A stretch of DNA of 64,000 nucleotides from Bacillota bacterium (GTDB lineage: Bacteria; Bacillota; UBA4882; UBA8346). The stretch spans positions 186,001 through 250,000 of the forward strand of contig JAEYGI010000002.1 of NCBI GenBank assembly GCA_023402395.1, in the 5' to 3' direction. Each line of letters starts with the position of its first letter. The first letter of the stretch is position 1. Of the stretch, positions 7,168-15,617 are shown piece by piece. Under the pieces are notes generated by a model. The model searched no databases. It was not told the origin of the DNA and was given only the letters and a program-made list of their open reading frames with translations. Position numbers and translations under genes: made by a program.

Positions 7168-8370
7168 ATGTCGGCGTGGATTTTTCGGATCCTTGCACCG
7201 GTGCTGGCGGTGATCGCCCATGGAATTGCCTTCTGCCAATTTAATTCCGAAATCAATCTTCTGCCATTGCCCCCGGAATGGAGAGGTCAATTTCTTTTTT
7301 TATTGTTGCTGTCGTTGTTCTTCGCTTTGCTGCTGCCGTTTTGTAAAAGCAAAGTTGGGATCTGGCTGTTATTTGGCTTTCGCGGTTTGATCTTTTGGGT
7401 GATCGGCCTGCCGATGGGCGGCTACCTGTGGGTGGAGCTAACCTTAGCCACGGCATTGATTATTGAAGCTTTTGAATATCTGCCGCTCCGGGAGGGGCTG
7501 ATCGCCTCCAGCGGATTTCTCGCCATTACCTTTGGAGTGCAATTTCTACCGATCAGCGCCTGGGGCATCAACCTGAAAACCGCTTTATCCAATGATTTAT
7601 GGTCCTTTGCCGCTTACGGAGGCGTCATTATTATTCTCAATAGCATCATCCGGTTTCAGCGGGACAACCGAATCCCGGCGGCGGAGATTAAAAAGAATTA
7701 TCAGGATATCCTGTTTCAGTTGGGCCAGGTCAACCTGCAACTGCAGGAATACGCGACTACCGTTGAACAAGAGACACTGCTCAATGAGAGAAAACGGCTG
7801 ATGCGCGAGGTTCACGACACCTTGGCCTATACCCTGACCAATCTGGTGATGATGCTGGAAGCCGCCAAATTTCTGGTCAACCCGGGCGAGCGTAAGCTGC
7901 TCGAACAATTGGAATTGGCCCATGCCCAGGCCAATGACGGCTTGACCGAAGTGCACCGGGCGTTGCAGGCGTTACAGCCCGTTCATTTAAGTAAAGTCAG
8001 CGGGTTGCAGGCCATTCAACAGTTAGTCGCCACCTTTGCCCAAGCCACCCGGATCGAGATTGATTTGGATCTTGGCAATGCTCCGCTCCATTTTGGCAAT
8101 GACGCGGATCTGGTGGCCTACCGTTTCGTTCAGGAGGGAATTACCAATGCATTGCGGCACGGACGGGCCACCATGATTGCGATCTCGATTTCCCTGGTTG
8201 GAAATATCGTTCATATCCTGATTAAGGATAACGGAATCGGCGCGGATGGGCTCAAGGAAGGTTACGGTTTGGCGGGCATGAGGGAACGGATCGAACGGCT
8301 CGGCGGCAAGCTGGAGATCTCCAGCAACTCCGGTTTCGGATTCCGCCTCCTGGCCAAAATTCCCGTCTGA
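7168..8370 (+). CDS. Sensor histidine kinase, LiaS/NarX/DegS type
   Basis: This gene encodes 400 residues. Four to five membrane helices occupy about 5-155 and are followed by a short linker coiled coil (about 165-205). The HisKA_3 dimerisation domain contains the phospho-acceptor His in LMREVHDTLAYTLTNL near residue 216. The HATPase domain shows the N-box ITNALRHG near 327, the G1 box DNGIGADG near 354 and the G2 box GYGLAGMRER near 367. A GGGAG ribosome site precedes the ATG at 7168. The response regulator follows 21 bases later in the same operon. Its stimulus is probably sensed in the membrane, as in related cell-envelope sensors; this is an inference from the lack of an extracellular domain. 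Confidence 0.92.
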   Translation: MSAWIFRILAPVLAVIAHGIAFCQFNSEINLLPLPPEWRGQFLFLLLLSLFFALLLPFCKSKVGIWLLFGFRGLIFWVIGLPMGGYLWVELTLATALIIEAFEYLPLREGLIASSGFLAITFGVQFLPISAWGINLKTALSNDLWSFAAYGGVIIILNSIIRFQRDNRIPAAEIKKNYQDILFQLGQVNLQLQEYATTVEQETLLNERKRLMREVHDTLAYTLTNLVMMLEAAKFLVNPGERKLLEQLELAHAQANDGLTEVHRALQALQPVHLSKVSGLQAIQQLVATFAQATRIEIDLDLGNAPLHFGNDADLVAYRFVQEGITNALRHGRATMIAISISLVGNIVHILIKDNGIGADGLKEGYGLAGMRERIERLGGKLEISSNSGFGFRLLAKIPV

Positions 8371-8391
8371 AGGAGGCTGAAGGGATAGATC

Positions 8392-9057
8392 ATGGAAAAG
8401 ATCAACGTGTTGCTAGTGGATGATCAGCTTCTTTTTGTTGAAAGTCTGCGGGTGGTCCTGGAAAAGATGGTCAACGATATCCAGGTGGTCGGCATCGCCC
8501 ACGACGGGCAGCAAGCGATTGAACTGGCTGCATCATTGCATCCCGATGTGATTCTGATGGATGTTCGCATGCCGGGGATCAACGGGGTTGAGAGCACCCG
8601 CGTTATCAAACGGCAATTTCCGGAGATCCGGGTCTTGATGCTGACCACTTTCGAAGATGATGAGTATGTGATTGAAGCCTTGAATTGCGGCGCTGTCGGC
8701 TATATGCTCAAAAACGTGCCCCCGGCGGAGCTGGTTGCGGCGATCCGGGCGGTTTATGAGGGCAATGTCCTGATCGCTTCCAAAGTAGCCACCAATCTTG
8801 TTAAAAAGCTGGTTAATCCCAAACCCGGCGATGGCGAAGCGAAAGCCGCCGCTCCGGACTGGCTCAATGAATTAAGTAACCGGGAAAAGGAAATCTTGAG
8901 CCTGATCGGGCAAGGGCATGATAACAAAGAGATTGCCAAAAAACTTTATATCGGCGAACAAACGGTGCGAAACTACGTCAGCATCATTTATTACAAATTG
9001 GGGGTCAGAGATCGGGTATTGGTAGCCCAAATGGCCAATAAAGCCGGTTTAATCTGA
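8392..9057 (+). CDS. NarL/LuxR-family response regulator
   Basis: This gene encodes 221 residues. The receiver domain has DD at residues 10-11, the phospho-acceptor Asp in VILMDVRMPG near 57 and the conserved Lys in MLKNVPP near 107. The C-terminal LuxR-type HTH has LSNREKEILSLIGQGHDNKE near 162 and GEQTVRNYVSIIYYKLGV near 187. It partners the kinase encoded immediately upstream; the cognate pair belongs to the LiaSR/DegU class. An intrinsic terminator follows at 9092. Its targets are unknown; the ABC transporter operon begins about 575 bases downstream on the same strand. Confidence 0.93.
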   Translation: MEKINVLLVDDQLLFVESLRVVLEKMVNDIQVVGIAHDGQQAIELAASLHPDVILMDVRMPGINGVESTRVIKRQFPEIRVLMLTTFEDDEYVIEALNCGAVGYMLKNVPPAELVAAIRAVYEGNVLIASKVATNLVKKLVNPKPGDGEAKAAAPDWLNELSNREKEILSLIGQGHDNKEIAKKLYIGEQTVRNYVSIIYYKLGVRDRVLVAQMANKAGLI

Positions 9058-9091
9058 TCGATCCCTCTGGTTTCTCTCAAGTTTAGTCCCG

Positions 9092-9128
9092 ATCCGGTCT
9101 TGTCGAAAGCGGCAGGCCGGATTTTTTT
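9092..9128 (+). terminator. Intrinsic terminator after the two-component genes
   Basis: ATCCGGTCTTGTC pairs with GGCAGGCCGGAT through G-U tolerant pairing and is followed by seven T residues. Confidence 0.75.
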
Positions 9129-9190
9129 GTTTTGGAATCTGACTATCCGTTTAGGTCCAGGATTAAGATTTGGTCGGCGTTGCAGTCGAT

Positions 9191-9392
9191 GCCCTCACCC
9201 ATTTGGCTGATTCAAGCTGCCTGCCCTCTCCCATTACGCTCGAAGAACACTCGCGATGGGCGAGGGAAAAATAGGGTCTAAACTTTTGCTGACCAATGTT
9301 TTGGGCATCTTGAGTCCCTCCCCTATAGCTATCGTTCTTTGATAGCGTCATGGGGGAGGGCCACTGCTTGAACCAGCCCGAGGGGTGAGGGC
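9191..9392. repeat. Long inverted-repeat element, family C, copy 1
   Basis: The left arm 9191-9217 begins GCCCTCACCC and contains GGCTGATTCAAGC. It is complementary to the right arm 9366-9392 (GCTTGAACCAGCC then GAGGGGTGAGGGC) except for a few positions. Inner GGGAGGG/CCCTCCC blocks add further pairing, so the whole 200 bases can form one long hairpin. A related element lies at 31645-31830. No gene is seen between 9129 and 9632. Confidence 0.6.
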
Positions 9393-9632
9393 GTTGAGAT
9401 CAGAGCCGACATTATTTTGCTAACCTGAGTAAACTGAGTAGTAAAATTCTGGAAAAGCAATCCCCTCCGTCCCAAAATTATGACATGTACTAGTATTGCT
9501 GTAACAAGACATCCGTTAACAAAAATGATATCTTCAATTTATAAAATATTAATCGAGTTACTCTGAATGGAGGTGATTGCTGGCGAATATCCCAACAGAC
9601 TGAAGCAAGAATTAAAAAGGAGGTAGTGGTGA

Positions 9633-10931
9633 ATGAGAAGGTCTTTAAAAACATTATGGATGATGGCGGCAATGATCATGCTGCTGACAGCCCTGGTTCC
9701 CACCACGTTCGGCGCCCGCAAGGCTACGACGCTCCGGGTGGTGCTGGCGAACCATCCGTGGACGGATACCGTCAAGCCGTTGATTCCGCAGTTTGAAAAA
9801 GAAACCGGAATCAGAGTCAATGTTGAAAATTATGAAGAAAATCAGTTAACTCAAAAATTAACGGTCGAGTTGACCTCCGGGAGTTCCTCCGCCGATGTTT
9901 TCATGACCCGTCCGTTGCAAGAAGGCAAATTATTCTTCAAAAACAACTGGTATTACCCGCTCAATTCCTATATCAATCATAAGAATTCAGCCGAGTGGAA
10001 TTGGAAAGACTATCCCGCTTCCTCAGTAAAGGCGGTAACCATTAACAACCGGATTTTCGCGGTCCCCTTGGCGGCCGAATGGCAAGTCGTCTTTTACCGC
10101 AAAGACCTGTTTGAAAAGGCCAAAATTGCGCCGCCGACCAGTCTGGAGGAATTGGAAGCCGCGGCCAAAGCGTTGCACAATCCGTCCGACGCCATGTACG
10201 GGATTGTTTCCCGCGGACAGCGGGCGGCGGCGGTTACTCAGTTTTCAAGTTATTTATATGCCTTTGGGGGCGACTTTATCAAGAACGGCAAATGCGTGCT
10301 GGACTCCCCCGAGGCGATCAAGGCCTTTAAATATTATGGCAAATTACTTCACGATTACGGCCCTCCCGGAGTCATCAACATGCATTGGCCTCAGGCATTA
10401 GCGCTGTTCGCCAGCGGCAAAGCCGCCATGTGGACTGACGCCAGCACGTTTATGGCCAGTCTAGGCCCTGGCAAATCACCCCATGCGGACAAAATTGGCG
10501 TGGCGGTGTTTCCGGCGGGACCGGCCGGCTCCCATCCGTTCATGATCATTCCCTGGGCCATCGGGATTTCGAACCAATCCCGCAATAAGGCCGATTCCTG
10601 GACCTTCATCAAGTGGGCTTCCGGCCTGGAAGTTACTAAAAAGGCTCAGTTGGCGGGGAATACGATGGCGCGCAGCTCGGTTTGGAACGATGCCGAGGTT
10701 TTGCCTAAGATTCACCCCGACTTGAATAATTCCTTCAAAATGACCGGCCCCATCGGGACCCCGTACGATCGGCCGTTAATGACTTCCGTTGTTGAAGCCA
10801 GGGATGCGATCGGCGATATAATTGTCCGATCGATTACCACCGGCGGCACCGGCGATATTGAAGCGGCCGCCAAAGCGGCAACGGTCAAGGTCAATGATTT
10901 GCTGACCAAGGCCGGCGAGTTTGGGAAATAA
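9633..10931 (+). CDS. Sugar ABC transporter substrate-binding protein (family 1)
   Basis: This gene encodes 432 residues with an AAAAAGGAGG ribosome site before the ATG. Residues 1-27 form a Sec signal peptide ending in TTFGA. There is no lipobox cysteine, which is uncommon for a Gram-positive binding protein and would suit a periplasm-bearing cell. The mature part has the SBP_bac_1 layout: IPQFEKETGIRVNVE near 52, SSADVFMTRP near 87, an AVPLAAEWQVVFYRKDLFEK stretch near 147, and ALFASGKAAMWTDAS near 253. The ligand is probably an oligosaccharide or sugar derivative. The two permeases at 11121 and 12186 follow. No ATPase lies nearby, so a shared MsmX-type ATPase is likely used. Confidence 0.92.
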   Translation: MRRSLKTLWMMAAMIMLLTALVPTTFGARKATTLRVVLANHPWTDTVKPLIPQFEKETGIRVNVENYEENQLTQKLTVELTSGSSSADVFMTRPLQEGKLFFKNNWYYPLNSYINHKNSAEWNWKDYPASSVKAVTINNRIFAVPLAAEWQVVFYRKDLFEKAKIAPPTSLEELEAAAKALHNPSDAMYGIVSRGQRAAAVTQFSSYLYAFGGDFIKNGKCVLDSPEAIKAFKYYGKLLHDYGPPGVINMHWPQALALFASGKAAMWTDASTFMASLGPGKSPHADKIGVAVFPAGPAGSHPFMIIPWAIGISNQSRNKADSWTFIKWASGLEVTKKAQLAGNTMARSSVWNDAEVLPKIHPDLNNSFKMTGPIGTPYDRPLMTSVVEARDAIGDIIVRSITTGGTGDIEAAAKAATVKVNDLLTKAGEFGK

Positions 10932-10938
10932 TTACCGC

Positions 10939-10965
10939 GGGTGCGGCGCTGCCGCACCCCTTTTT
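10939..10965 (+). terminator. Intrinsic terminator/attenuator after the binding protein
   Basis: The perfect GGGTGCGGC/GCCGCACCC stem with a GCT loop is followed by CTTTTT. Lying between the binding-protein and permease genes, it probably lets the binding protein be made in excess. Confidence 0.85.
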
Positions 10966-11097
10966 AAAAGCTTGTGATAAACCCCGGCCGAAGGTCGTAG
11001 GTTATACATAAAAGCTAACAGGCAAGTGATAAAGTCGATTCAGCCGTATTCTCAATGCTATTTTGCGCAATTATCACATGGCTTTTAACATGGGTCC
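10966..11097 (-). repeat. Dispersed palindromic repeat, family B, copy 3 (inverted)
   Basis: Read on the minus strand, this stretch begins AAAAGCCATGTGATAA, contains CGACTTTATCACTTGC and ends GGTTTATCACAAGCTTTT, matching the copies at 206-338 and 6773-6905. It fills the spacer between the transporter binding-protein and permease genes. Confidence 0.65.
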
Positions 11098-11120
11098 ATG
11101 AAATGCTGGGGGTGCCAACA

Positions 11121-11999
11121 GTGAAGTTGACGTATTTCATCGAGCGTAATTTGAAATGGATATTTCCCCTGCCTGCAGTGTTATTTGTTCTGGTCATGAT
11201 GGTCTTTCCGGTCCTCTATACGTTTTTTGTGAGCCTGACCGACTGGAACATGAGTTCCGGAGGAGCCGTCAATTTTGTTGGATTAGACAATTATGTGGCG
11301 ATGTTCCATGAACCACGTTTCTATAACGCGCTTTGGCTAACAATCTACTTTACCATTCTGGCGGTGACTCTGGAAACGATTTTGGGCGTTATTGTCGCTC
11401 TGATCTTAAACCGTGAGTTCCGCGGGAAAAACCTTGCCAAATTCATCTTGTTGTTGCCCCTAATGGCGACACCGGTGGCGATTGGGCTGGCTTGGACTTT
11501 ATTTTACGAACCTACCATCGGACTGGGAAACTACGCGCTAAAATGCATCGGACTGCCCGCCTCGAACTGGCTGGCTTCCGAGATCGCCGTCATCCCTTCT
11601 CTGGCGCTGGTGGATATCTGGCAATGGACGCCCATGATCGCCCTGATTGTTCTGGCGGGACTGGCCAGTCTTCCCAACGATCCCTACGAAGCGGCCCTGG
11701 TGGATGGCGCGACTCCCTGGCAGACTTTTGGCCGGATTACTTTGCCGCTGTTGCGCCCGACGATTTTAATCGCGGTGATTTTAAGGAGCATCGACGCGTT
11801 AAAAACCTACGATATCATTTATGTCATGACCGGCGGAGGGCCGGGATTCGCCTCGGAGACCCTGAATATTTACTCATACAACCTGGGCTTCGGCTATTTC
11901 CGTTTTGGAGCCGCCTCGTCGGCCTTGGTGACATTGTTTGTGGTCGTGCTCTGCTTTTGCCTCATTGTATTGAAGATGCGAAAATCCTTGGATTTTTGA
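11121..11999 (+). CDS. ABC sugar permease, MalF/UgpA-like
   Basis: This gene encodes about 292 residues. I choose the GTG at 11121 because GGGGGTG (11107-11113) sits 7 bases before it; a longer frame from 11055 would read through the family B repeat. Six membrane helices are visible, with the first near residues 12-35. The cytoplasmic EAA loop EAALVDGATPWQTFGRITLP lies near residue 193 and docks on the ATPase. SLTDWN near 40 is a typical MalF-like feature after helix 1. It pairs with the MalG-like permease at 12186 to form the membrane channel of the 9633 transporter. Confidence 0.9.
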   Translation: MKLTYFIERNLKWIFPLPAVLFVLVMMVFPVLYTFFVSLTDWNMSSGGAVNFVGLDNYVAMFHEPRFYNALWLTIYFTILAVTLETILGVIVALILNREFRGKNLAKFILLLPLMATPVAIGLAWTLFYEPTIGLGNYALKCIGLPASNWLASEIAVIPSLALVDIWQWTPMIALIVLAGLASLPNDPYEAALVDGATPWQTFGRITLPLLRPTILIAVILRSIDALKTYDIIYVMTGGGPGFASETLNIYSYNLGFGYFRFGAASSALVTLFVVVLCFCLIVLKMRKSLDF

Positions 12000-12012
12000 A
12001 GCCTAGCTAATT

Positions 12013-12096
12013 TAAATTGAAATGAATTTCGATTATGCTTTTCCATCCTTGAAACGTGGCTGGAAAAGGGTATATCACTGTCTTTATTTCAATTTA
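12013..12096. repeat. Nested hairpin element between permease genes
   Basis: An outer stem TAAATTGAAAT (12013-12023) pairs with ATTTCAATTTA (12086-12096). Inside it, CTTTTCCA (12038-12045) pairs perfectly with TGGAAAAG (12061-12068). This outer-plus-inner stem plan is the same as in each half of the element at 14065-14239, though the sequence differs. Confidence 0.6.
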
Positions 12097-12185
12097 TGAA
12101 TCAGGGAAATAGGTCGCAATCACCGCAGGCGTTCAAAAACTGATTGCGATATATATCTCCTATATCTCCAGAGGAGTTGAATACG

Positions 12186-13001
12186 ATGCGCCGACGCTTG
12201 CTTTTTAACATCGGATGGTATTTGTTAATTTTATTGATCATGCTCCCCTTTATCTTTCCATTGTATTGGATAATCACCTCCTCCTTTAAAACCCAGGCCC
12301 AAATCATTGCCATGCCGCCGGCCTGGATCTTCACGCCAACGCTGCAAAATTATTTTCAGGTTTTCGTCGACCAGGACTTTGGGCAGTATTTGTTCAACAG
12401 TTCAGTCATTGCAGTGGGGTCGACCTTACTGTCGTTATTGATCGGACTGCCCGCCGCTTATTCCATCTCCCGGTATAAACAACCGACTTTGAGCGTTTTC
12501 ATTTTAATTGCCCGGTTGATGCCAGGCATCTCTTTTTTGATTCCCTGGTTCATTATTTTTTCCAAACTGCGCTTGATCGACACCTATACCGCGTTGATTG
12601 CCAGTCATATGCTGGTGGGATTGCCGCTGATTGTCTGGATCATGATCAACTATTTTGACGGATTGCCTCATGAACTCGAAGAATCGGCCCGGGTTGACGG
12701 TTGCACCATTCAGGGAGTATTTTTAAAAATTATTCTCCCGATCTCCGGCCCGGGCGTCTTAACCGCCACCACCCTCTCGTTCATATTTTCCTGGAACAAT
12801 TTCATGTTTTCGGTGGTGTTGAGCGCGCAAAAAACCAAGACGTTGCCGATTGCCATCTATAATTTTGTTTCCTATGCCGAAGTAAATTGGGGAAGCGTGA
12901 TGGCGGCCGCCGTGGTTATTATCACTCCCGCCATTATTCTGACCATGATCTTTCAACGGTATGTGATTAAAGGATTGACAATGGGCGCGGTAAAAGGCTG
13001 A
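12186..13001 (+). CDS. ABC sugar permease, MalG-like
   Basis: This gene encodes 271 residues from the ATG at 12186, preceded by AGAGGAGTTG; an in-frame ATG at 12144 has no ribosome site. It has six membrane helices. SSFKTQAQI near residue 34 after helix 1 is the typical MalG-type periplasmic start. The EAA loop is ELEESARVDGCTIQGVFLKI near residue 164, and the C-terminus is the common IFQRYVIKGLTMGAVKG. It is the second membrane subunit of the sugar transporter, and its stop lies 24 bases before the dehydrogenase gene. Confidence 0.92.
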   Translation: MRRRLLFNIGWYLLILLIMLPFIFPLYWIITSSFKTQAQIIAMPPAWIFTPTLQNYFQVFVDQDFGQYLFNSSVIAVGSTLLSLLIGLPAAYSISRYKQPTLSVFILIARLMPGISFLIPWFIIFSKLRLIDTYTALIASHMLVGLPLIVWIMINYFDGLPHELEESARVDGCTIQGVFLKIILPISGPGVLTATTLSFIFSWNNFMFSVVLSAQKTKTLPIAIYNFVSYAEVNWGSVMAAAVVIITPAIILTMIFQRYVIKGLTMGAVKG

Positions 13002-13025
13002 ACCAATGACTGGAGGTTTGATTCG

Positions 13026-14057
13026 ATGAAAGCTTTGGTCTTAAAAGAATATCACCAATTCGCTTATGAAGATGTGCCCGAACCGGAGTATGGTCCGGCC
13101 GATCTACTGGTACAGGTCAAAGCCTGTTCAATCTGCGGCAGTGATGTCCACGGAATGGACGGCAGCACCGGCCGGCGGATCCCTCCCGTAATCATGGGGC
13201 ATGAAGCCTCGGGGATTGTGGCGGCGGTGGGGAATGCGGTAAAAGGGTTTGCCGTGGGCGACCGGGTCACGTTTGACTCCACGATTTATTGCGGGAACTG
13301 CTACTATTGCCGGAAGGGCCAGATCAATCTTTGTGATAACCGCCGCGTGCTTGGCGTCTCTTGCGGGGAATACCGTCAAAACGGAGCCTTTGCGGAGTAT
13401 GTAACCATACCTCACCATATCGCCTATCATCTCCCCGATGGACTTTCGTTTGAAAAGGCGGCCATGGTGGAGCCGGTTTCCATCGCGGTTCACGCCGTCA
13501 GCCGCTCCCCGGTCACGCTGAACGATACCGCGGTCGTGGTGGGGGTGGGAATGATCGGCTTATTCATCGTTCAGATCCTGCGGCTGAGCGGTTGTGGCCA
13601 AATTATCGCGGTTGACCTTGATCATGCTAAATTCGATTTGGCCCGGCAGTTTGGGGCGACCCACTGTCTGTCCGCGGATCGGCCGGACTTAATTGCGCAA
13701 ATTACCGCTCTCACCGACGGTCGGGGCGCGGATGTTTCCTTTGAAGCGGTGGGAATCGGGCCGACGGTTAAAACCGCCGTGGACGCGTTAAGAAAAGGCG
13801 GAACCTTGACGTTGGTAGGCAATTTGAAGCCGCAGGTTGATTTTCCGTTGCAGTCGGTTGTGACGCGCCAGATATCGGTCTTAGGCTCCTGCGCTTCCAA
13901 TGGCGAGTATCCGTCCTGTTTGAATCTGATCGAACGCGGTCAAATCGATGTGGATGCGTTAATCAGCGCCACCGCCCCACTTCGGGATGGCGCCGCCTGG
14001 TTTCAAAGGCTCTATAACCAGGAACCCGGATTAATGAAGGTCATTCTGGTTCCATAG
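13026..14057 (+). CDS. Zinc-dependent medium-chain alcohol/polyol dehydrogenase
   Basis: This gene encodes 343 residues with a TGGAGG ribosome site. The GroES-like N-domain has the catalytic zinc ligands Cys in CSICGSDVHG (about 37) and His-Glu in GHEASG (about 59). The structural zinc site is the four-cysteine lobe CGNCYYCRKGQINLC (about 89-103). The Rossmann segment VVVGVGMIGLFIVQI (about 171) binds NAD(P). The family includes sorbitol, threonine and galactitol dehydrogenases. Its place directly after the sugar permeases indicates oxidation of the imported sugar alcohol or sugar. Substrate not determinable. Confidence 0.92.
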   Translation: MKALVLKEYHQFAYEDVPEPEYGPADLLVQVKACSICGSDVHGMDGSTGRRIPPVIMGHEASGIVAAVGNAVKGFAVGDRVTFDSTIYCGNCYYCRKGQINLCDNRRVLGVSCGEYRQNGAFAEYVTIPHHIAYHLPDGLSFEKAAMVEPVSIAVHAVSRSPVTLNDTAVVVGVGMIGLFIVQILRLSGCGQIIAVDLDHAKFDLARQFGATHCLSADRPDLIAQITALTDGRGADVSFEAVGIGPTVKTAVDALRKGGTLTLVGNLKPQVDFPLQSVVTRQISVLGSCASNGEYPSCLNLIERGQIDVDALISATAPLRDGAAWFQRLYNQEPGLMKVILVP

Positions 14058-14064
14058 CCTATAT

Positions 14065-14239
14065 AGGATGAAATAAATATCTTGACTATAATTTGCATTC
14101 TTAAAGCCGAATGCAAATGAAATCAAAACGGAATTTATTTCATCCTATTACAGCAGTAATAAGTTGAATTAAATTCCTTTATTTTTCATCATGGCCGGAT
14201 TTAGGGACATGATGCTTATTAGATATTTAATTCAACTTA
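14065..14239 (+). repeat. Twin nested-hairpin repeat, family A, copy 1
   Basis: Two consecutive nested hairpins. Unit 1: outer arms AGGATGAAATAAAT (14065) and ATTTATTTCATCCT (14133), inner arms TTTGCATTC and GAATGCAAA (14092, 14109). Unit 2: outer arms AAGTTGAATTAAAT (14161) and ATTTAATTCAACTT (14225), inner arms CATCATG and CATGATG (14187, 14208). All four stems are perfect. The complete element recurs inverted at 26827-26990, and a truncated copy lies at 57316-57374. Confidence 0.85.
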
Positions 14240-14294
14240 TATAGTTCGGCCACAAAGGCATTTCGACGATCTGAAGCATAAGGAGCGATTGATC

Positions 14295-15419
14295 ATGGAA
14301 AGGGTGAAAACCGGAATTATCGGTTGCGGCAAAGGCGCCCACCTGCATGCGCAGGCCTTAAAAAATCTCCCCGAATCTTTATTTACAGCGGTCTATAATC
14401 GAACGGCGGACAAAGCGAAGGCCTTTGCGGAACAATACGGGGTAAGGGCATGTTCCAGCATTGAGGAGATGGTTACTGAGGCCGGAGTTGAGGCGGTTGT
14501 CATCGGTACGCCTCACCCCGCTCATGCCGAAGCCGCGGTCAAAACCGCTCAGGCGGGAATGCACCTGTTGGTGGATAAACCTCTGGCATCGTCATTGGAG
14601 GATTGCGACGCCATCATTAAAGCGGCCAAAGATAATGGGGTAGTGCTCGGAACCATTTGCCAACGGAGATTTTATCCTCCGGCGCTTCGAATCAAACAAG
14701 CGATTGACGCCGGAAAAATTGGCAAGCCCATTCTGGGGACAGTCAATATGCTAGGTTGGCGCGATGAAGCTTATTACCGCAGTGATCCCTGGCGCGGTTC
14801 CTGGAAGGGCGAGGGCGGCGGAGTTCTGGTAAACCAAGCCCCGCACCAGTTGGATTTATTGCAGTGGTATATGGGTCCCATTGATGAATTGTACGGGTGC
14901 TGGTCCAATCTTAATCACCCCTATATTGAAGTCGAAGATACCGCCATCGCGGTTATCAAATTCAAAAACGGGGCTCTCGGGAATATCGTTGTAAGCAATT
15001 CCCAAGAGCCGGCTCTTTTTGGAAAGGTTCATGTCCATGGCGAGAACGGCGCCTCAATCGGCGTCCAGACCGATGGCGGCGCGATGTTTATTGCGGGTAT
15101 GTCCAATATCACGGAACCGCCCTTCAATGACCTCTGGACCGTGAAAGGCGAGGAGGCCATGCTTGACCAATGGAAACGGGAAGACGCCGAGTTTTTTAAA
15201 CGGATCAATCCGATGGTCTATTTTCATGAACGGCAAATCGAAGACTTTCTGAGGGCGATTATCAATGGGACCACGCCACTAATCGATGGCGCGGATGGCC
15301 GAAAGACCGTAGAGATCTTTACCGCGATTTATCGTTCGAACCGTGATCGGGCGCCGGTAAAATTTCCCCTTAAACCGGAATATAAGGCCGATTTTGACGG
15401 CCGGACCGTCCCGGCATAA
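14295..15419 (+). CDS. Gfo/Idh/MocA-family oxidoreductase
   Basis: This gene encodes 374 residues from the ATG at 14295, 9 bases after AGGAG; a TTG six bases earlier is too close to that site. The NAD-binding start is GIIGCGKGAHLHAQAL, the family signature VDKPLASS is near residue 92, and GEGGGVLVNQAPHQLDLL is near 173. It resembles the enzyme at 3897. It is the last gene of the transporter cluster but is separated from the dehydrogenase by the family A hairpins, so expression may be adjusted there. Likely role: a redox step on the same sugar. Confidence 0.9.
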   Translation: MERVKTGIIGCGKGAHLHAQALKNLPESLFTAVYNRTADKAKAFAEQYGVRACSSIEEMVTEAGVEAVVIGTPHPAHAEAAVKTAQAGMHLLVDKPLASSLEDCDAIIKAAKDNGVVLGTICQRRFYPPALRIKQAIDAGKIGKPILGTVNMLGWRDEAYYRSDPWRGSWKGEGGGVLVNQAPHQLDLLQWYMGPIDELYGCWSNLNHPYIEVEDTAIAVIKFKNGALGNIVVSNSQEPALFGKVHVHGENGASIGVQTDGGAMFIAGMSNITEPPFNDLWTVKGEEAMLDQWKREDAEFFKRINPMVYFHERQIEDFLRAIINGTTPLIDGADGRKTVEIFTAIYRSNRDRAPVKFPLKPEYKADFDGRTVPA

Positions 15420-15617
15420 AAAAGCTCTGGTGTCGATATTTGAGTCGATAATGGTAAAGGGCCGATCAAAAGAGGATTAAAGCGCCAAACCTGCATTTCC
15501 AACCTCCTGAACCCTTCTCCGATAGGTATGAAAAACAGTTCTTGACTCAAGAGTTAAGCAAAGCCAAATGGGTTAAACTTACAACATGGCATTTAACGGA
15601 TTGGGAGACCCGGCGGA

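Noticed and set aside
11055..11120. Earlier start for the MalF-like permease
   Set aside because: That stretch is the end of a family B repeat; GGGGGTG supports the GTG at 11121.
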